The position numbers were made by a program, and so were the translations under genes. This document shows positions 33,053 to 41,420 of a DNA stretch of 64,000 bases, one piece after another. The DNA comes from ZC4RG25 sp023428365 (GTDB lineage: Bacteria; Pseudomonadota; Alphaproteobacteria; Rhizobiales; Hyphomicrobiaceae): the NCBI GenBank assembly GCA_050283925.1, contig JBNOAI010000009.1, forward strand, positions 186,001 through 250,000. The letters run 5' to 3'. The notes beneath the pieces were generated by a model that was not told the origin of the DNA, did not search any database, and saw only the letters and a program-made list of their open reading frames with translations. Numbering within the stretch: position 1 is the stretch's first letter; every line of letters starts with the position of its first letter.

Positions 33053-35674
33053 ATGTCGGACAAACAGCAGTCGATATCGGCGGAGAGCAGGCAGTTCGAG
33101 CGCAAGGTATCGCTCAGCCGCTTGGCCATGCTGTTCGAGGCTGTATGGCCTCGGCTGTGGCTCGTGCTCGGCGTGATCGGCCTGTTTATCGGCGCCTCGC
33201 TAGCCGGTCTGTGGCTGTGGCTTTCACCGCTCGCGCATAAGATCGTTCTCGGGCTGTTTGCCTTGGCCCTGCTCGCGGCGCTGATTGCCGTAGTGCGCGT
33301 GAAATGGCCCAGCCGTGACGAGGCCCTTCGCCGCATCGAGCGCAGGTCCGGAATCGCGCATCGGCCAGCATCCTCTTACGAAGACACCCTCACGGTTGGT
33401 GGTTCCGATCCCGCAACAGACCGTATTTGGCGTGCCCACAAGGCCAGGCTCGCCGAGCTGATGGCACGACTTCGCGTCGGCGCCCCGCAGCCCCGCACCG
33501 ACCGGCGTGACCCGTTCGCGCTGCGTGCGCTGCTGTTGCTGGGTGTCCTGTTGCTCGTCGCCCTCGTGGGCGACCGGGCGAAGGATCGCCTCTGGGCGGC
33601 TTTTCATTTCGGACCGGCATCGCAGCTGACGACAGCGCGGATCGATGCCTGGGTTGCTCCGCCGCCCTATACGGGACGTGCACCGATTCTGCTGGCCGAC
33701 GGTGGTCAAAGCGGCATCAAGCCGGTTTCAGTGAACGGTTCCGGGCCGATCGAGGTGCCCGCGAAAAGCGTCATCATCATTCGCGCCAGCGGCGCCGGCC
33801 AGCTTTCGCTCGAACAGCCGGGCTTGGACGGCAAACCGGCAACGGTCGAAGGTCAGCTGCCGAAGGATGCTGCGGATATTTCCGAAGTCCGCAGCGAACT
33901 GACGAGCTCGGGAACGTTGCGTCTCCTCGGCGGGCGATCCGAAATTGCTTCGTGGGATTTCCGCGTGATTCCCGATCATGCGCCACGCGTCGCCCTGACC
34001 AAGGAGCCGGAGTACACCGTCCGCGGGGCCATGAAGCTGTTCTACAAGATCGAAGACGACTACGGCGTTGCCTCGGCCGAGGCTCGTTTTGAGCGCCCGC
34101 GCACTGGGGCTGGCGATCCACGCACGAGCTGGGCGCGCGCCGATCTGCTGCAAGGGCCACGCCCGCCGTTGGAGCGGCCGCCCGTGCTGTCGCTGCGGCT
34201 GCCACGCCATAACGCCAAGGAAACCGAGACATCGAGTTTTCATGAAATCGGCGGGCATCCGTGGGCTGGTATGAAAGTCCGCATGACGCTGGTCGCCAAG
34301 GATCACGGCGGCAACGTTGGCAAGAGCCAGCCGATCGAGATCATCCTGCCGCAGCGCCAGTTCCGGAATCCTCTGGCCAAGGCCGTCATTGAACAGCGCC
34401 GCAAGCTGGTCGAGGATCCACGCTATCGTCCGCTGGTCGTCCGTGCACTCGACGCGCTGACCATTGAGCCGGACGGTTTCATCAACGATCGTCACGTTTA
34501 TCTCGGCCTGCGATCCGTCCACTATCGTCTGGCCAAGGATGGCAGCCGTGACTCACTGCGTAGCTCGGTGGATCAGCTGTGGCACGTCGCGCTTCGGATC
34601 GAGGATGGCGGCAGCCTGACCGATGCTGAGCGGCGGCTGCGGGATATCCAGGACCAACTGTCCAAGGCTCTGGAAGAAGGCGCCTCCGACGAGGAAATTG
34701 CGCGGCTGATGCAGGAGCTTCGCCAGGCGCTGGCCGAGTTCATGCAGCAACTGGCGCGGCAGGCCCAGCAGAACCAGCAGGCGATGCCGGAGGGCATGAA
34801 CCCCAATCAGATCATGCGCCCGGAAGATCTCGAACGCATGCTGCAAAACCTGGAGAACATGGCGCGGCAGGGATCGCGCGAGACGGCCCAGGAAATGTTG
34901 AGTCAACTGCGCGAGATGCTGGAATCCCTGCAAAGCGGCCAGATGGCCGGTCAGCAGGGTCAGCAGAACCAGCAAATGATGCAGATGATGGACCAGATGG
35001 GTGACATCATCGGCCAGCAGCAACGCCTGTATGACGATACGTTCGGCGAGCAACGCCGCCAAGGCGATCGCGGGCAGCAGGGCCAGAGAGGTCAGCAAGG
35101 CCAGCAGGGGCAACAGCCCGGCCAGCAGGGTCAGCGTGGACGGCCCGGTCAGCAGGGACAGGGACAAGGCCAGCAGGGTCAGCAGGGCCAAGGTCGCCAA
35201 TTTGGTGCGGGCGAACTCGGCGACCGACAGGGTCAGCTCCGCGATCAGCTCGGCCGTATGCGCCAAGGCATGCAGCAGAACGGCATGCGCGCGCCCAACC
35301 AGTTCGAAGGCGCGGAACAGTCGATGGAAAATGCCCAGCGCGCGCTCGAACAGGGTGATCTCGATACGGCGACTCAGGAGCAGTCGCGGGCACTGGAGCA
35401 ATTGCGGCAGGGCGCGCAATCCATGGCGGAGCAGATGCTGCGTCAGATGCCGTCGCGCTTCGGCCAGGGTCCTGCGAACGATGCCCCGCGCGATCCGCTC
35501 GGCCGGCCGCAACGATCGGAAGGACCTGATCCTGGAACTTCCGTGCGTGTGCCCGACGAAATCGACGTTCAGCGCGCCCGCGAGATCCTCGAAGAATTAC
35601 GACGTCGCCTTGGAGAACCGTCTCGGCCAACGCTGGAACTCGACTATATCGAGCGCCTTCTGCGCAGGTTTTGA
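33053..35674 (+). CDS. TIGR02302 / DUF4175 family membrane protein
   Basis: An 873-residue protein conserved beside lysA in Hyphomicrobiales; function unknown. Two N-terminal membrane helices (about residues 32-55 and 62-82: LWLVLGVIGLFIGASLAGLWLWL and the following) and a third near 163-178 (LRALLLLGVLLLVALVG) precede a large periplasmic part. Residues from about 520 are helical and Gln/Met-rich, including a low-complexity GQQGQ tract (about 670-725), then a conserved tail ending ELDYIERLLRRF. The start is ATG at 33053. The Gln-rich part varies between species and may have expanded by slippage. Confidence 0.9.
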   Translation: MSDKQQSISAESRQFERKVSLSRLAMLFEAVWPRLWLVLGVIGLFIGASLAGLWLWLSPLAHKIVLGLFALALLAALIAVVRVKWPSRDEALRRIERRSGIAHRPASSYEDTLTVGGSDPATDRIWRAHKARLAELMARLRVGAPQPRTDRRDPFALRALLLLGVLLLVALVGDRAKDRLWAAFHFGPASQLTTARIDAWVAPPPYTGRAPILLADGGQSGIKPVSVNGSGPIEVPAKSVIIIRASGAGQLSLEQPGLDGKPATVEGQLPKDAADISEVRSELTSSGTLRLLGGRSEIASWDFRVIPDHAPRVALTKEPEYTVRGAMKLFYKIEDDYGVASAEARFERPRTGAGDPRTSWARADLLQGPRPPLERPPVLSLRLPRHNAKETETSSFHEIGGHPWAGMKVRMTLVAKDHGGNVGKSQPIEIILPQRQFRNPLAKAVIEQRRKLVEDPRYRPLVVRALDALTIEPDGFINDRHVYLGLRSVHYRLAKDGSRDSLRSSVDQLWHVALRIEDGGSLTDAERRLRDIQDQLSKALEEGASDEEIARLMQELRQALAEFMQQLARQAQQNQQAMPEGMNPNQIMRPEDLERMLQNLENMARQGSRETAQEMLSQLREMLESLQSGQMAGQQGQQNQQMMQMMDQMGDIIGQQQRLYDDTFGEQRRQGDRGQQGQRGQQGQQGQQPGQQGQRGRPGQQGQGQGQQGQQGQGRQFGAGELGDRQGQLRDQLGRMRQGMQQNGMRAPNQFEGAEQSMENAQRALEQGDLDTATQEQSRALEQLRQGAQSMAEQMLRQMPSRFGQGPANDAPRDPLGRPQRSEGPDPGTSVRVPDEIDVQRAREILEELRRRLGEPSRPTLELDYIERLLRRF
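35065..35210 (+). repeat. Short degenerate tandem repeats inside the DUF4175 gene
   Basis: Degenerate CAGCAGGGTCAG/GGCCAGCAGGGC units recur over about 145 bases and encode GQQGQ-type runs. The pattern is in frame and purine-rich on the coding strand. It is a coding microsatellite-like tract, not an intergenic repeat. Confidence 0.75.
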
Positions 35675-35860
35675 ACGCCTGACGCTGGTTCCGTTCCAGT
35701 GCGCATACCCGCGTCGCCGGGTGGGCGAGAACGTATCCATTGCGTATTGACAGGCTTTATCAATCCGGTCTGATATCCTGGCATAATTGTCCTGTCCGTC
35801 GTGCTCGGGGGAGCAGATTGACGGGATTAATTATCGTTACACTCCGTGCGCATCGACATC

Positions 35861-35882
35861 CCGGCTGCTTGGGGGCAGCCGG
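35861..35882. other. Perfect stem-loop upstream of the LysR gene
   Basis: CCGGCTGC/GCAGCCGG (35861-35868 with 35875-35882), eight base pairs around a six-base loop, in the 308-base gap between the DUF4175 gene and the LysR regulator. No U-run follows; it could end the upstream transcript or lie in the regulator's leader. The rest of the gap is unremarkable and AT-richer near 35820-35905. Confidence 0.4.
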
Positions 35883-35982
35883 TCAGGGACAAGGCGTAAA
35901 TATAATACGCGGAACCCGTGTCAGCATGGATTGCAACGCGGAATGCATCGGTCACGAGTGACCGGGGGACTGGGGAACGCGT

Positions 35983-36954
35983 ATGGACATTCAGGATCTG
36001 CGGATCTTTGCCCGCGTGGCTGCGGTGCAAAATCTGTCGTCCGTCGGAACAGAGCTCGGCTTGACGCCGGGTACGATATCGAAACGAATACAAGCCCTTG
36101 AAGACGACCTGCGCGTACGCCTGTTCGATCGTACAACCCGGTCCATTCGCATAACCGAGGAAGGGTCTACGTTTCTCGCTTATGTCGAACGCATTCTGAT
36201 TGAGCTGGAATCCGCACGCGCCTCAGTGGGCGAAAACGCCAGCCGCCCGAAAGGCAAGCTCAAGATTTGCGCCCCCGGCTGCTACGGTCGGCTTTTCCTG
36301 GCGCCGGCGATCAGCGCCTTCATGCGCAGCTATCCCGACATTGAGATCCACGTCGACCTGACAGATCGCGTCGTCAGTCTTCAAGAGGACGGCTACGACG
36401 TCGCCATCCGCACGGGTGAACTCCTCGATTCAGTCCTGATCGCAAAGCGATTGGCTGACGATCATCAAGTCGTCGTCGCAGCACCCAGTTATCTGAAAAC
36501 CTACGGGGTACCTCAAGTTCCATCCGACCTGGAACGGCACAACTGCTTCATACTCGGTGACGCGCGCCAATGGCGGTTCAGCCGTGGCAATGACGAAATC
36601 GCAGTACGCGCCAGCGGCAAGCTACGCTCCAACAACGGGGAACTGCTGCGCCACGCGGCGCTCGACGGACAGGGTGTGTTGCAAACCTCCGAGCTGCGCG
36701 TCCGGGACGATATCGCTGCCGGTCATCTCGTGCGCATCCTAAAGGACTACGAGCTGGTGACGAACTCTGCGGTGTGGGCGGTTTATCCCAGCTCCAAGCA
36801 TGTTCTTCCCAAGCTGAGAGTGCTTCTCGATTTTCTCGGCGTGTGGTTTCGCGAGGCGTGTGCAGAACGTCAACAATTCACCCCACCGCTCGTCAATGGA
36901 GACCGGCACTTTCCAAACGGGAAAGCTCTCCAGCAACGTCCCCTGACGTTGTAA
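35983..36954 (+). CDS. LysR family transcriptional regulator
   Basis: A 323-residue regulator. The N-terminal winged helix-turn-helix (MDIQDLRIFARVAAVQNLSSVGTELGLTPGTISKRIQALEDDL) is followed by the periplasmic-binding-protein-like effector domain (KLKICAPGCYGRLFLAPAISAFMRSYPDIEIHVDLTDRVVSL; EDGYDVAIRTGEL). The shape resembles the DsdC/CrgA-like LysR group that binds small acids. Its target is unknown; the convergent LpxQ-like gene is not obviously a target since promoters are far apart. Confidence 0.92.
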   Translation: MDIQDLRIFARVAAVQNLSSVGTELGLTPGTISKRIQALEDDLRVRLFDRTTRSIRITEEGSTFLAYVERILIELESARASVGENASRPKGKLKICAPGCYGRLFLAPAISAFMRSYPDIEIHVDLTDRVVSLQEDGYDVAIRTGELLDSVLIAKRLADDHQVVVAAPSYLKTYGVPQVPSDLERHNCFILGDARQWRFSRGNDEIAVRASGKLRSNNGELLRHAALDGQGVLQTSELRVRDDIAAGHLVRILKDYELVTNSAVWAVYPSSKHVLPKLRVLLDFLGVWFREACAERQQFTPPLVNGDRHFPNGKALQQRPLTL

Positions 36955-37003
36955 GCACCAGCAGCTTCCCAGCTCCGCAAGACGCTTGCCAACTGTCAGG
37001 TTG

Positions 37004-37981
37004 TTACGGCGTAGCTGGCGCGCTCGACGACCTGATCAGCACCCCGCCGATGGCGTGATGGGTTGAGAGCGTCGTCGACAGTCTGCCTCCGGGTGGCTTG
37101 GTTCCGCTCATCCATGCCCGGAACTGGCGCCAGAGATCCGTCACCAGCAGATCGCCCTGACGCGTCTCCGAGAGCGGAACGCTGTAAGGCGCATAGGTGA
37201 ACTTGTACTCCAGAAACACCGAGGTCCGTCCGAGCGGAATCTCAATGCCAGCCAACGCCTGACCGACGAAGCCCGCGAACTGATACTCGAAGGTCCGCGT
37301 CCGCCCTGCCATCTCGATTTCCGTATGCGGCAGGGAAATGCCGCCACCGAGCCCAAAGTATGGCCGTACCGGCAACCACGATGCCGGCGAACGGACGAGC
37401 CCGTTCAAAGTCAGCATGTTGTGGCCATGGCTGAACTCAAGTCTGTTGAAAATCGTCTCGAGCTTTGCTGATGGAGGCACCGGCTTGCCGTCATACGTTC
37501 CGGTGAACGTTGCCGTGTCTTCGACAACGGCGATGGCTTTCGCGTGCGTGAAATCGATCATCGTCCCTGTGATCGTGTCGGCGTTCCAGCGCTGCGTGCG
37601 TAATCCGTAATAAATCGGGCTCTTGAACGGCCTGCCGATCCAGCCGAAGTCCGAGGCCGTCATGTCCGTCGCGCCGGGGTTATCGACGTACACCGTGCTG
37701 GGTTGCGTGTAGGAGGTTCCGCCGTAGCCGCCGAACGTATATTCGCGACGGCCTGCACGGGCCGATGTGCCATCCGTGCTGGATGCCGATGCGGCCGCCC
37801 TGTCGTCGTTCACGTTCGCCATCATCGACGTCGGCAACACTGGCGAGAGGAGCCAGAAGCCGAGAGCCATCAGACCCGCGACAGCAAAGCGTGGATCGGC
37901 AGCGACCTGCCAGTCGCGCCGGGCCGCTTCCGACCGTTCAGGCGCCAGACGTCCTGCTTCAATCAAGATCCCCTCCCCCAA
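37004..37981 (-). CDS. Outer-membrane beta-barrel protein, lipid A oxidase (LpxQ)-like
   Basis: A protein of about 325 residues with a hydrophobic export segment (FAVAGLMALGFWLLSPVLP near residues 32-50) and alternating beta strands rich in Gly/Tyr/Phe. The stretch MIDFTHAKAIAVVEDTATFTG, then LEFSHGHNMLTLNGLVR, RPYFGLGGGISLPHTEIE and EYQFAGFVGQALAGIEIPLG resembles rhizobial LpxQ, the outer-membrane oxygenase turning lipid A proximal glucosamine into 2-aminogluconate. The assignment rests on memory and not on catalytic residues. The start shown is a TTG; a TTG at 37966 directly after GGGGAGGGG is equally possible. Confidence 0.6.
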   Translation of the reverse strand: MGEGILIEAGRLAPERSEAARRDWQVAADPRFAVAGLMALGFWLLSPVLPTSMMANVNDDRAAASASSTDGTSARAGRREYTFGGYGGTSYTQPSTVYVDNPGATDMTASDFGWIGRPFKSPIYYGLRTQRWNADTITGTMIDFTHAKAIAVVEDTATFTGTYDGKPVPPSAKLETIFNRLEFSHGHNMLTLNGLVRSPASWLPVRPYFGLGGGISLPHTEIEMAGRTRTFEYQFAGFVGQALAGIEIPLGRTSVFLEYKFTYAPYSVPLSETRQGDLLVTDLWRQFRAWMSGTKPPGGRLSTTLSTHHAIGGVLIRSSSAPATP

Positions 37982-38066
37982 TGCAGCGTATTCTGGCCGC
38001 CATATTAGCCGGTAGCCAAGCTCATGCCGCCACGATCATGGCACAACGCTTTCCTGCGACCTTGCT

Positions 38067-39161
38067 CTAGATCATGGACCGCGGCGCCGCCAGCCGTTCC
38101 AGCATGCGTCGTATTGCAACAATCTGGGGACCGTCGCGCGTCAGGAACTTTGCACCGGTATAGCCCCACCAGTCCCAACAGGCCTGCGGATTGGCCGGGG
38201 TGCTTCTAACCTGCGGAAACAGGACGATCAGGCGATTGGCATCGGCCCAGCCGAGATATCCCGTATGGGCGACAAGGACGTCCCCCACCGCCGCCAGGCT
38301 TTGTGCACAACCGTGCAGCACCACATGCACCCGGCATCCGCCCGACTCGCGGCAATCCGGCGGCACATAGACCACGCCGGAATCGCCGAGACCATGCTCG
38401 GGAAGATCGCCGACGAACTCGCGCTGGTCGAACGCATGCGTCTCGCCTGCCGGCTGCGCCACCTTCGGATTCAGCTCGCCGTAGATGTGGCGCAGCATGG
38501 CGCCGACCTGATCGTAGTTGCAATCGACGATGTAGGGCGACGCCGTCTGATCGCAGCTCCCACCCCAATCAGCCGTCACGAGCGCGTGACCCGCGGGGAT
38601 ATTGCTGACATAACTGATGCCATCGCTCGGCACACCGAGAGCAGAATAGAACGCCACGGTCGATGCGACGATCTCCGGCACCACCGTGCGGTCCTCGCGC
38701 CCGGTGAACACATAAATACGATCATTCTGCACGTTGGCGGTGGGATCAATCCGTCCCTCGTCGGCCAGCTGCCTCGCACGGCGCGCGAGCTGCGCCGGAT
38801 CCGGGATGCCCCATGGCTGCAAAGCATTGAGCATGCAGCCATTCATCGCCTTCGAGAGATTGAGAAACGTCGCACCCGGCCCAGGCATGACGCCGGCAAA
38901 TACGCTTTCGGCACAACCGTAGGGACCGCCGGCAATGATCCCGACTCCGATCACATCGCGGGAATGCGCCATCTGAAACTGGCCGGCCATGTAGGCTCCA
39001 GCCGAGATGCCCGATAGCGATGTCTGGTCGAGTCGCGCCCCCGCAGCAGGCAGGCGATTGCCTGGCTCATCGCAGGCGCCGAGCAGAGCCAATCCGAGAA
39101 CGCTGATAGCGACCCGGAGGCAGGATGTCGTGAGCTGGCCAACACGTGTTCTGACGATCAT
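38067..39161 (-). CDS. PHB depolymerase-like lipoprotein (type 2 catalytic domain)
   Basis: A 364-residue alpha/beta hydrolase with an extracellular short-chain polyhydroxyalkanoate depolymerase catalytic domain. The N-terminal hydrophobic segment ends LALLGAC (Cys30), a lipobox. The nucleophile is Ser53 in GISAGAYMA; an Asp in GREDRTVVP and a His in NIPAGHALVT complete the likely triad, and VHVVLHGCAQSL gives the oxyanion region. No PHB-binding domain is present, so the true substrate may be another ester or short oligomers. A lipoprotein form suggests membrane retention instead of secretion. Confidence 0.85.
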   Translation of the reverse strand: MIVRTRVGQLTTSCLRVAISVLGLALLGACDEPGNRLPAAGARLDQTSLSGISAGAYMAGQFQMAHSRDVIGVGIIAGGPYGCAESVFAGVMPGPGATFLNLSKAMNGCMLNALQPWGIPDPAQLARRARQLADEGRIDPTANVQNDRIYVFTGREDRTVVPEIVASTVAFYSALGVPSDGISYVSNIPAGHALVTADWGGSCDQTASPYIVDCNYDQVGAMLRHIYGELNPKVAQPAGETHAFDQREFVGDLPEHGLGDSGVVYVPPDCRESGGCRVHVVLHGCAQSLAAVGDVLVAHTGYLGWADANRLIVLFPQVRSTPANPQACWDWWGYTGAKFLTRDGPQIVAIRRMLERLAAPRSMI

Positions 39162-39281
39162 CTCGTGGACACCAGCATTGTTCCTCTTCGCAACCTAAGC
39201 CGCGAGAGTGTCGCCTTCCAGTGCTCACAAGTGACGGTGGTCAACCAAAAGAGACGATCGAGGATAACATTGTGATCAGGC

Positions 39282-41420
39282 CTACCTCAGCCGAACGGTT
39301 ACACGATCGACGCGTCCCTTTGCGTCGGTTACGGTGAGCTTCACAAACCCGCGTCCGTCCGGCGTCCAGGTCGCCTCGCGCCGATGCGGATCGGAAGCGA
39401 TTGGCGCTCCGTCCACCATCCACGTCAGCGGCAAGGCTCCGCCATCAGCCTTGAGCATCACGAGGTCGTCACCCTCCTCAACTTCGAGCTCGGAGCGATC
39501 CGGCGGAAATGAAATGAGGACCGACGGATCGAGATGCCCGGTTGTGGGTTGCGCATCGCCGGGCTCGGAGAACCGCTTCAAGGGTGGCGGCAGATCGGCA
39601 CCGGCAACCCGCAAAGCCCCCGAAGGTGGGCTGCTCAGGGGCGCGCGACGCTCGCTGAGGCGCTGGAATGCGTCGAACAGAATGGGGGCGGCCGAACCAC
39701 GGCCTGTGAGGCCCAACGTCGATGAGCCATCTGCCCGGCCGGTCCAAACCGCAATGGTATGCTGTCCGTCGTAGCCGATCGCCCAGGCGTCGCGATATCC
39801 GTAGGACGTCCCGGTCTTATAGGCGATCCGCCCCCCGATGGCGCTGACCGGGGGCGGCGCATCTTTGAGAATGTCGCTGACGTACCACGCCGCAACCGGC
39901 GTCAGCAGCCGCCGACCCGCCTCGATCTGACGCGAAGGAAACGCCATGCGTCCGGGCTCATTTGCGACGTGGCGCAGCGTGACCGTCTCACCTCCTCGCG
40001 CCAGTCCGGCATAAAGACCCGCCAGATCGTGCAGGCTCAATCCAATTCCGCCCAGCGCAATCGCCAACGTCGGCTCTTCCGCCGCTGGCAACACCGGCGT
40101 CGCCCCGCCTCGACGCAGGCGTCCGACAAGCCGCCCCGGCCCGACGACGTTGAGCACCTTGACCGCCGGAATATTCAGCGAATGCGCCAGCGCCTCCCGG
40201 ATGGTGACGGAGCCGCGAAAATCCTCGTCGAAATTCTGCGGCCGGTAGAGCCCGAACCGCGTTGGGCGATCCTCAATGAGCGTCTCGGGATGCGCGACGC
40301 CAGCCTCGAACGCCAATCCGTAGATGATCGGCTTCAAGGTCGACCCCGGCGAGCGGATGGCGCCCACCATGTCGACGGGGCCAAGCCGCGTCTTGTCGAG
40401 ATAATCCGATGACCCGACATGGGCAAGGATTTCCCCGCTGCGATGGTCGACGACCAGAACCGCCGCCGACATCTGCGGACCCAGCGAACGCGCACGCTCG
40501 AAGGCCAACGCCTCGACCTGACTTTGCAGCCGTGCATCGATCGTCAGGTGATGAATTCGCACCTGCGGTTTCAGCGCGACTTCGCTCTCTGAGAGATGAG
40601 GCGCGAGCTTCGGGAATTCCCGGCGCTGGCGTGGCACGATTTCGCTGCGCGCACGCTCAGCCTCGGCGGCGCTGATGACGCCATGTTCGACAGCGCGATC
40701 CAACACACGATCCCGCGCGCGCCGTGCCGCTTCCGCCGAACGATCCGGACGACGAACTTCCGGCGACTGCGGCAGTGCCACAAGAAGCGCGGCCTCGCCC
40801 ACCGAAAGCCGCTTCGGCTCCTTGCCGAAATAGGCGAGAGACGCCGCACGAACACCTTCCAGATTGCCGCCAAACGGCGCCAGCCGGAGGTAAAGCTCCA
40901 GTATTTCAGTTTTCGAAAGCTGCTGCTCCAATTGCAGTGCGCGGATCGACTGCCACCACTTTCCGGGCAATGTGCGCACATGCTCGCCATCGAGCAGGCG
41001 CGCAACCTGCATCGTCAGCGTCGAGGCGCCGGAGACGATCTGCTGGTGACTGATGAGCTGCCACACCGCGCGCGCGGCAGCTCTCACGTCAACGCCGCCG
41101 TGTTCGTAAAACCGCCGGTCCTCGAATGCGAACAGCATTTCGAGATATTTCGGATCGACAGCTTCAACCGTCACCGGCAGCCGCCACCGTCCTTCCGGCG
41201 TGGTGAAAGCCCGCAATAGCACATCATTGCGATCGAGCACCGTCACCGACAGCCGGTCCGCGCGCTCCAGCGGTGGCGGACCGAGCCATTCCATCGAAAC
41301 CCGCACGGCGGCATAGACGCCGAGCGGCAGCATCAGTAGGGCCAGCAGGGCGCCATAAACCCAGCGCCGCGCCCTGCTGCCAACTTTGCCTGCGATTACA
41401 GTCGCCCCTTCCACGTTCAT
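39282..41420 (-). CDS. pbpC: Penicillin-binding protein 1C
   Basis: A 712-residue class A PBP. One membrane anchor near residues 20-40 (VYGALLALLMLPLGVYAAVRV) leads to the GT51 domain (AFEDRRFYEHGG), then the transpeptidase with Ser360 in GSTLKP, SLN, and KTGTSYG, and the BiPBP_C domain (about 625-712, ending RVDRVTVRLR) typical of PBP1C. Its ATG shares the A of the TAA stop of the alpha-2-macroglobulin gene (TAATG), so the two are translationally coupled. The pair matches yfhM-pbpC of enterobacteria. Confidence 0.95.
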   Translation of the reverse strand: MNVEGATVIAGKVGSRARRWVYGALLALLMLPLGVYAAVRVSMEWLGPPPLERADRLSVTVLDRNDVLLRAFTTPEGRWRLPVTVEAVDPKYLEMLFAFEDRRFYEHGGVDVRAAARAVWQLISHQQIVSGASTLTMQVARLLDGEHVRTLPGKWWQSIRALQLEQQLSKTEILELYLRLAPFGGNLEGVRAASLAYFGKEPKRLSVGEAALLVALPQSPEVRRPDRSAEAARRARDRVLDRAVEHGVISAAEAERARSEIVPRQRREFPKLAPHLSESEVALKPQVRIHHLTIDARLQSQVEALAFERARSLGPQMSAAVLVVDHRSGEILAHVGSSDYLDKTRLGPVDMVGAIRSPGSTLKPIIYGLAFEAGVAHPETLIEDRPTRFGLYRPQNFDEDFRGSVTIREALAHSLNIPAVKVLNVVGPGRLVGRLRRGGATPVLPAAEEPTLAIALGGIGLSLHDLAGLYAGLARGGETVTLRHVANEPGRMAFPSRQIEAGRRLLTPVAAWYVSDILKDAPPPVSAIGGRIAYKTGTSYGYRDAWAIGYDGQHTIAVWTGRADGSSTLGLTGRGSAAPILFDAFQRLSERRAPLSSPPSGALRVAGADLPPPLKRFSEPGDAQPTTGHLDPSVLISFPPDRSELEVEEGDDLVMLKADGGALPLTWMVDGAPIASDPHRREATWTPDGRGFVKLTVTDAKGRVDRVTVRLR

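Noticed and set aside
35065..35210. CRISPR array
   Set aside because: Units are short, degenerate and in frame within a protein gene, with no spacer-repeat structure.
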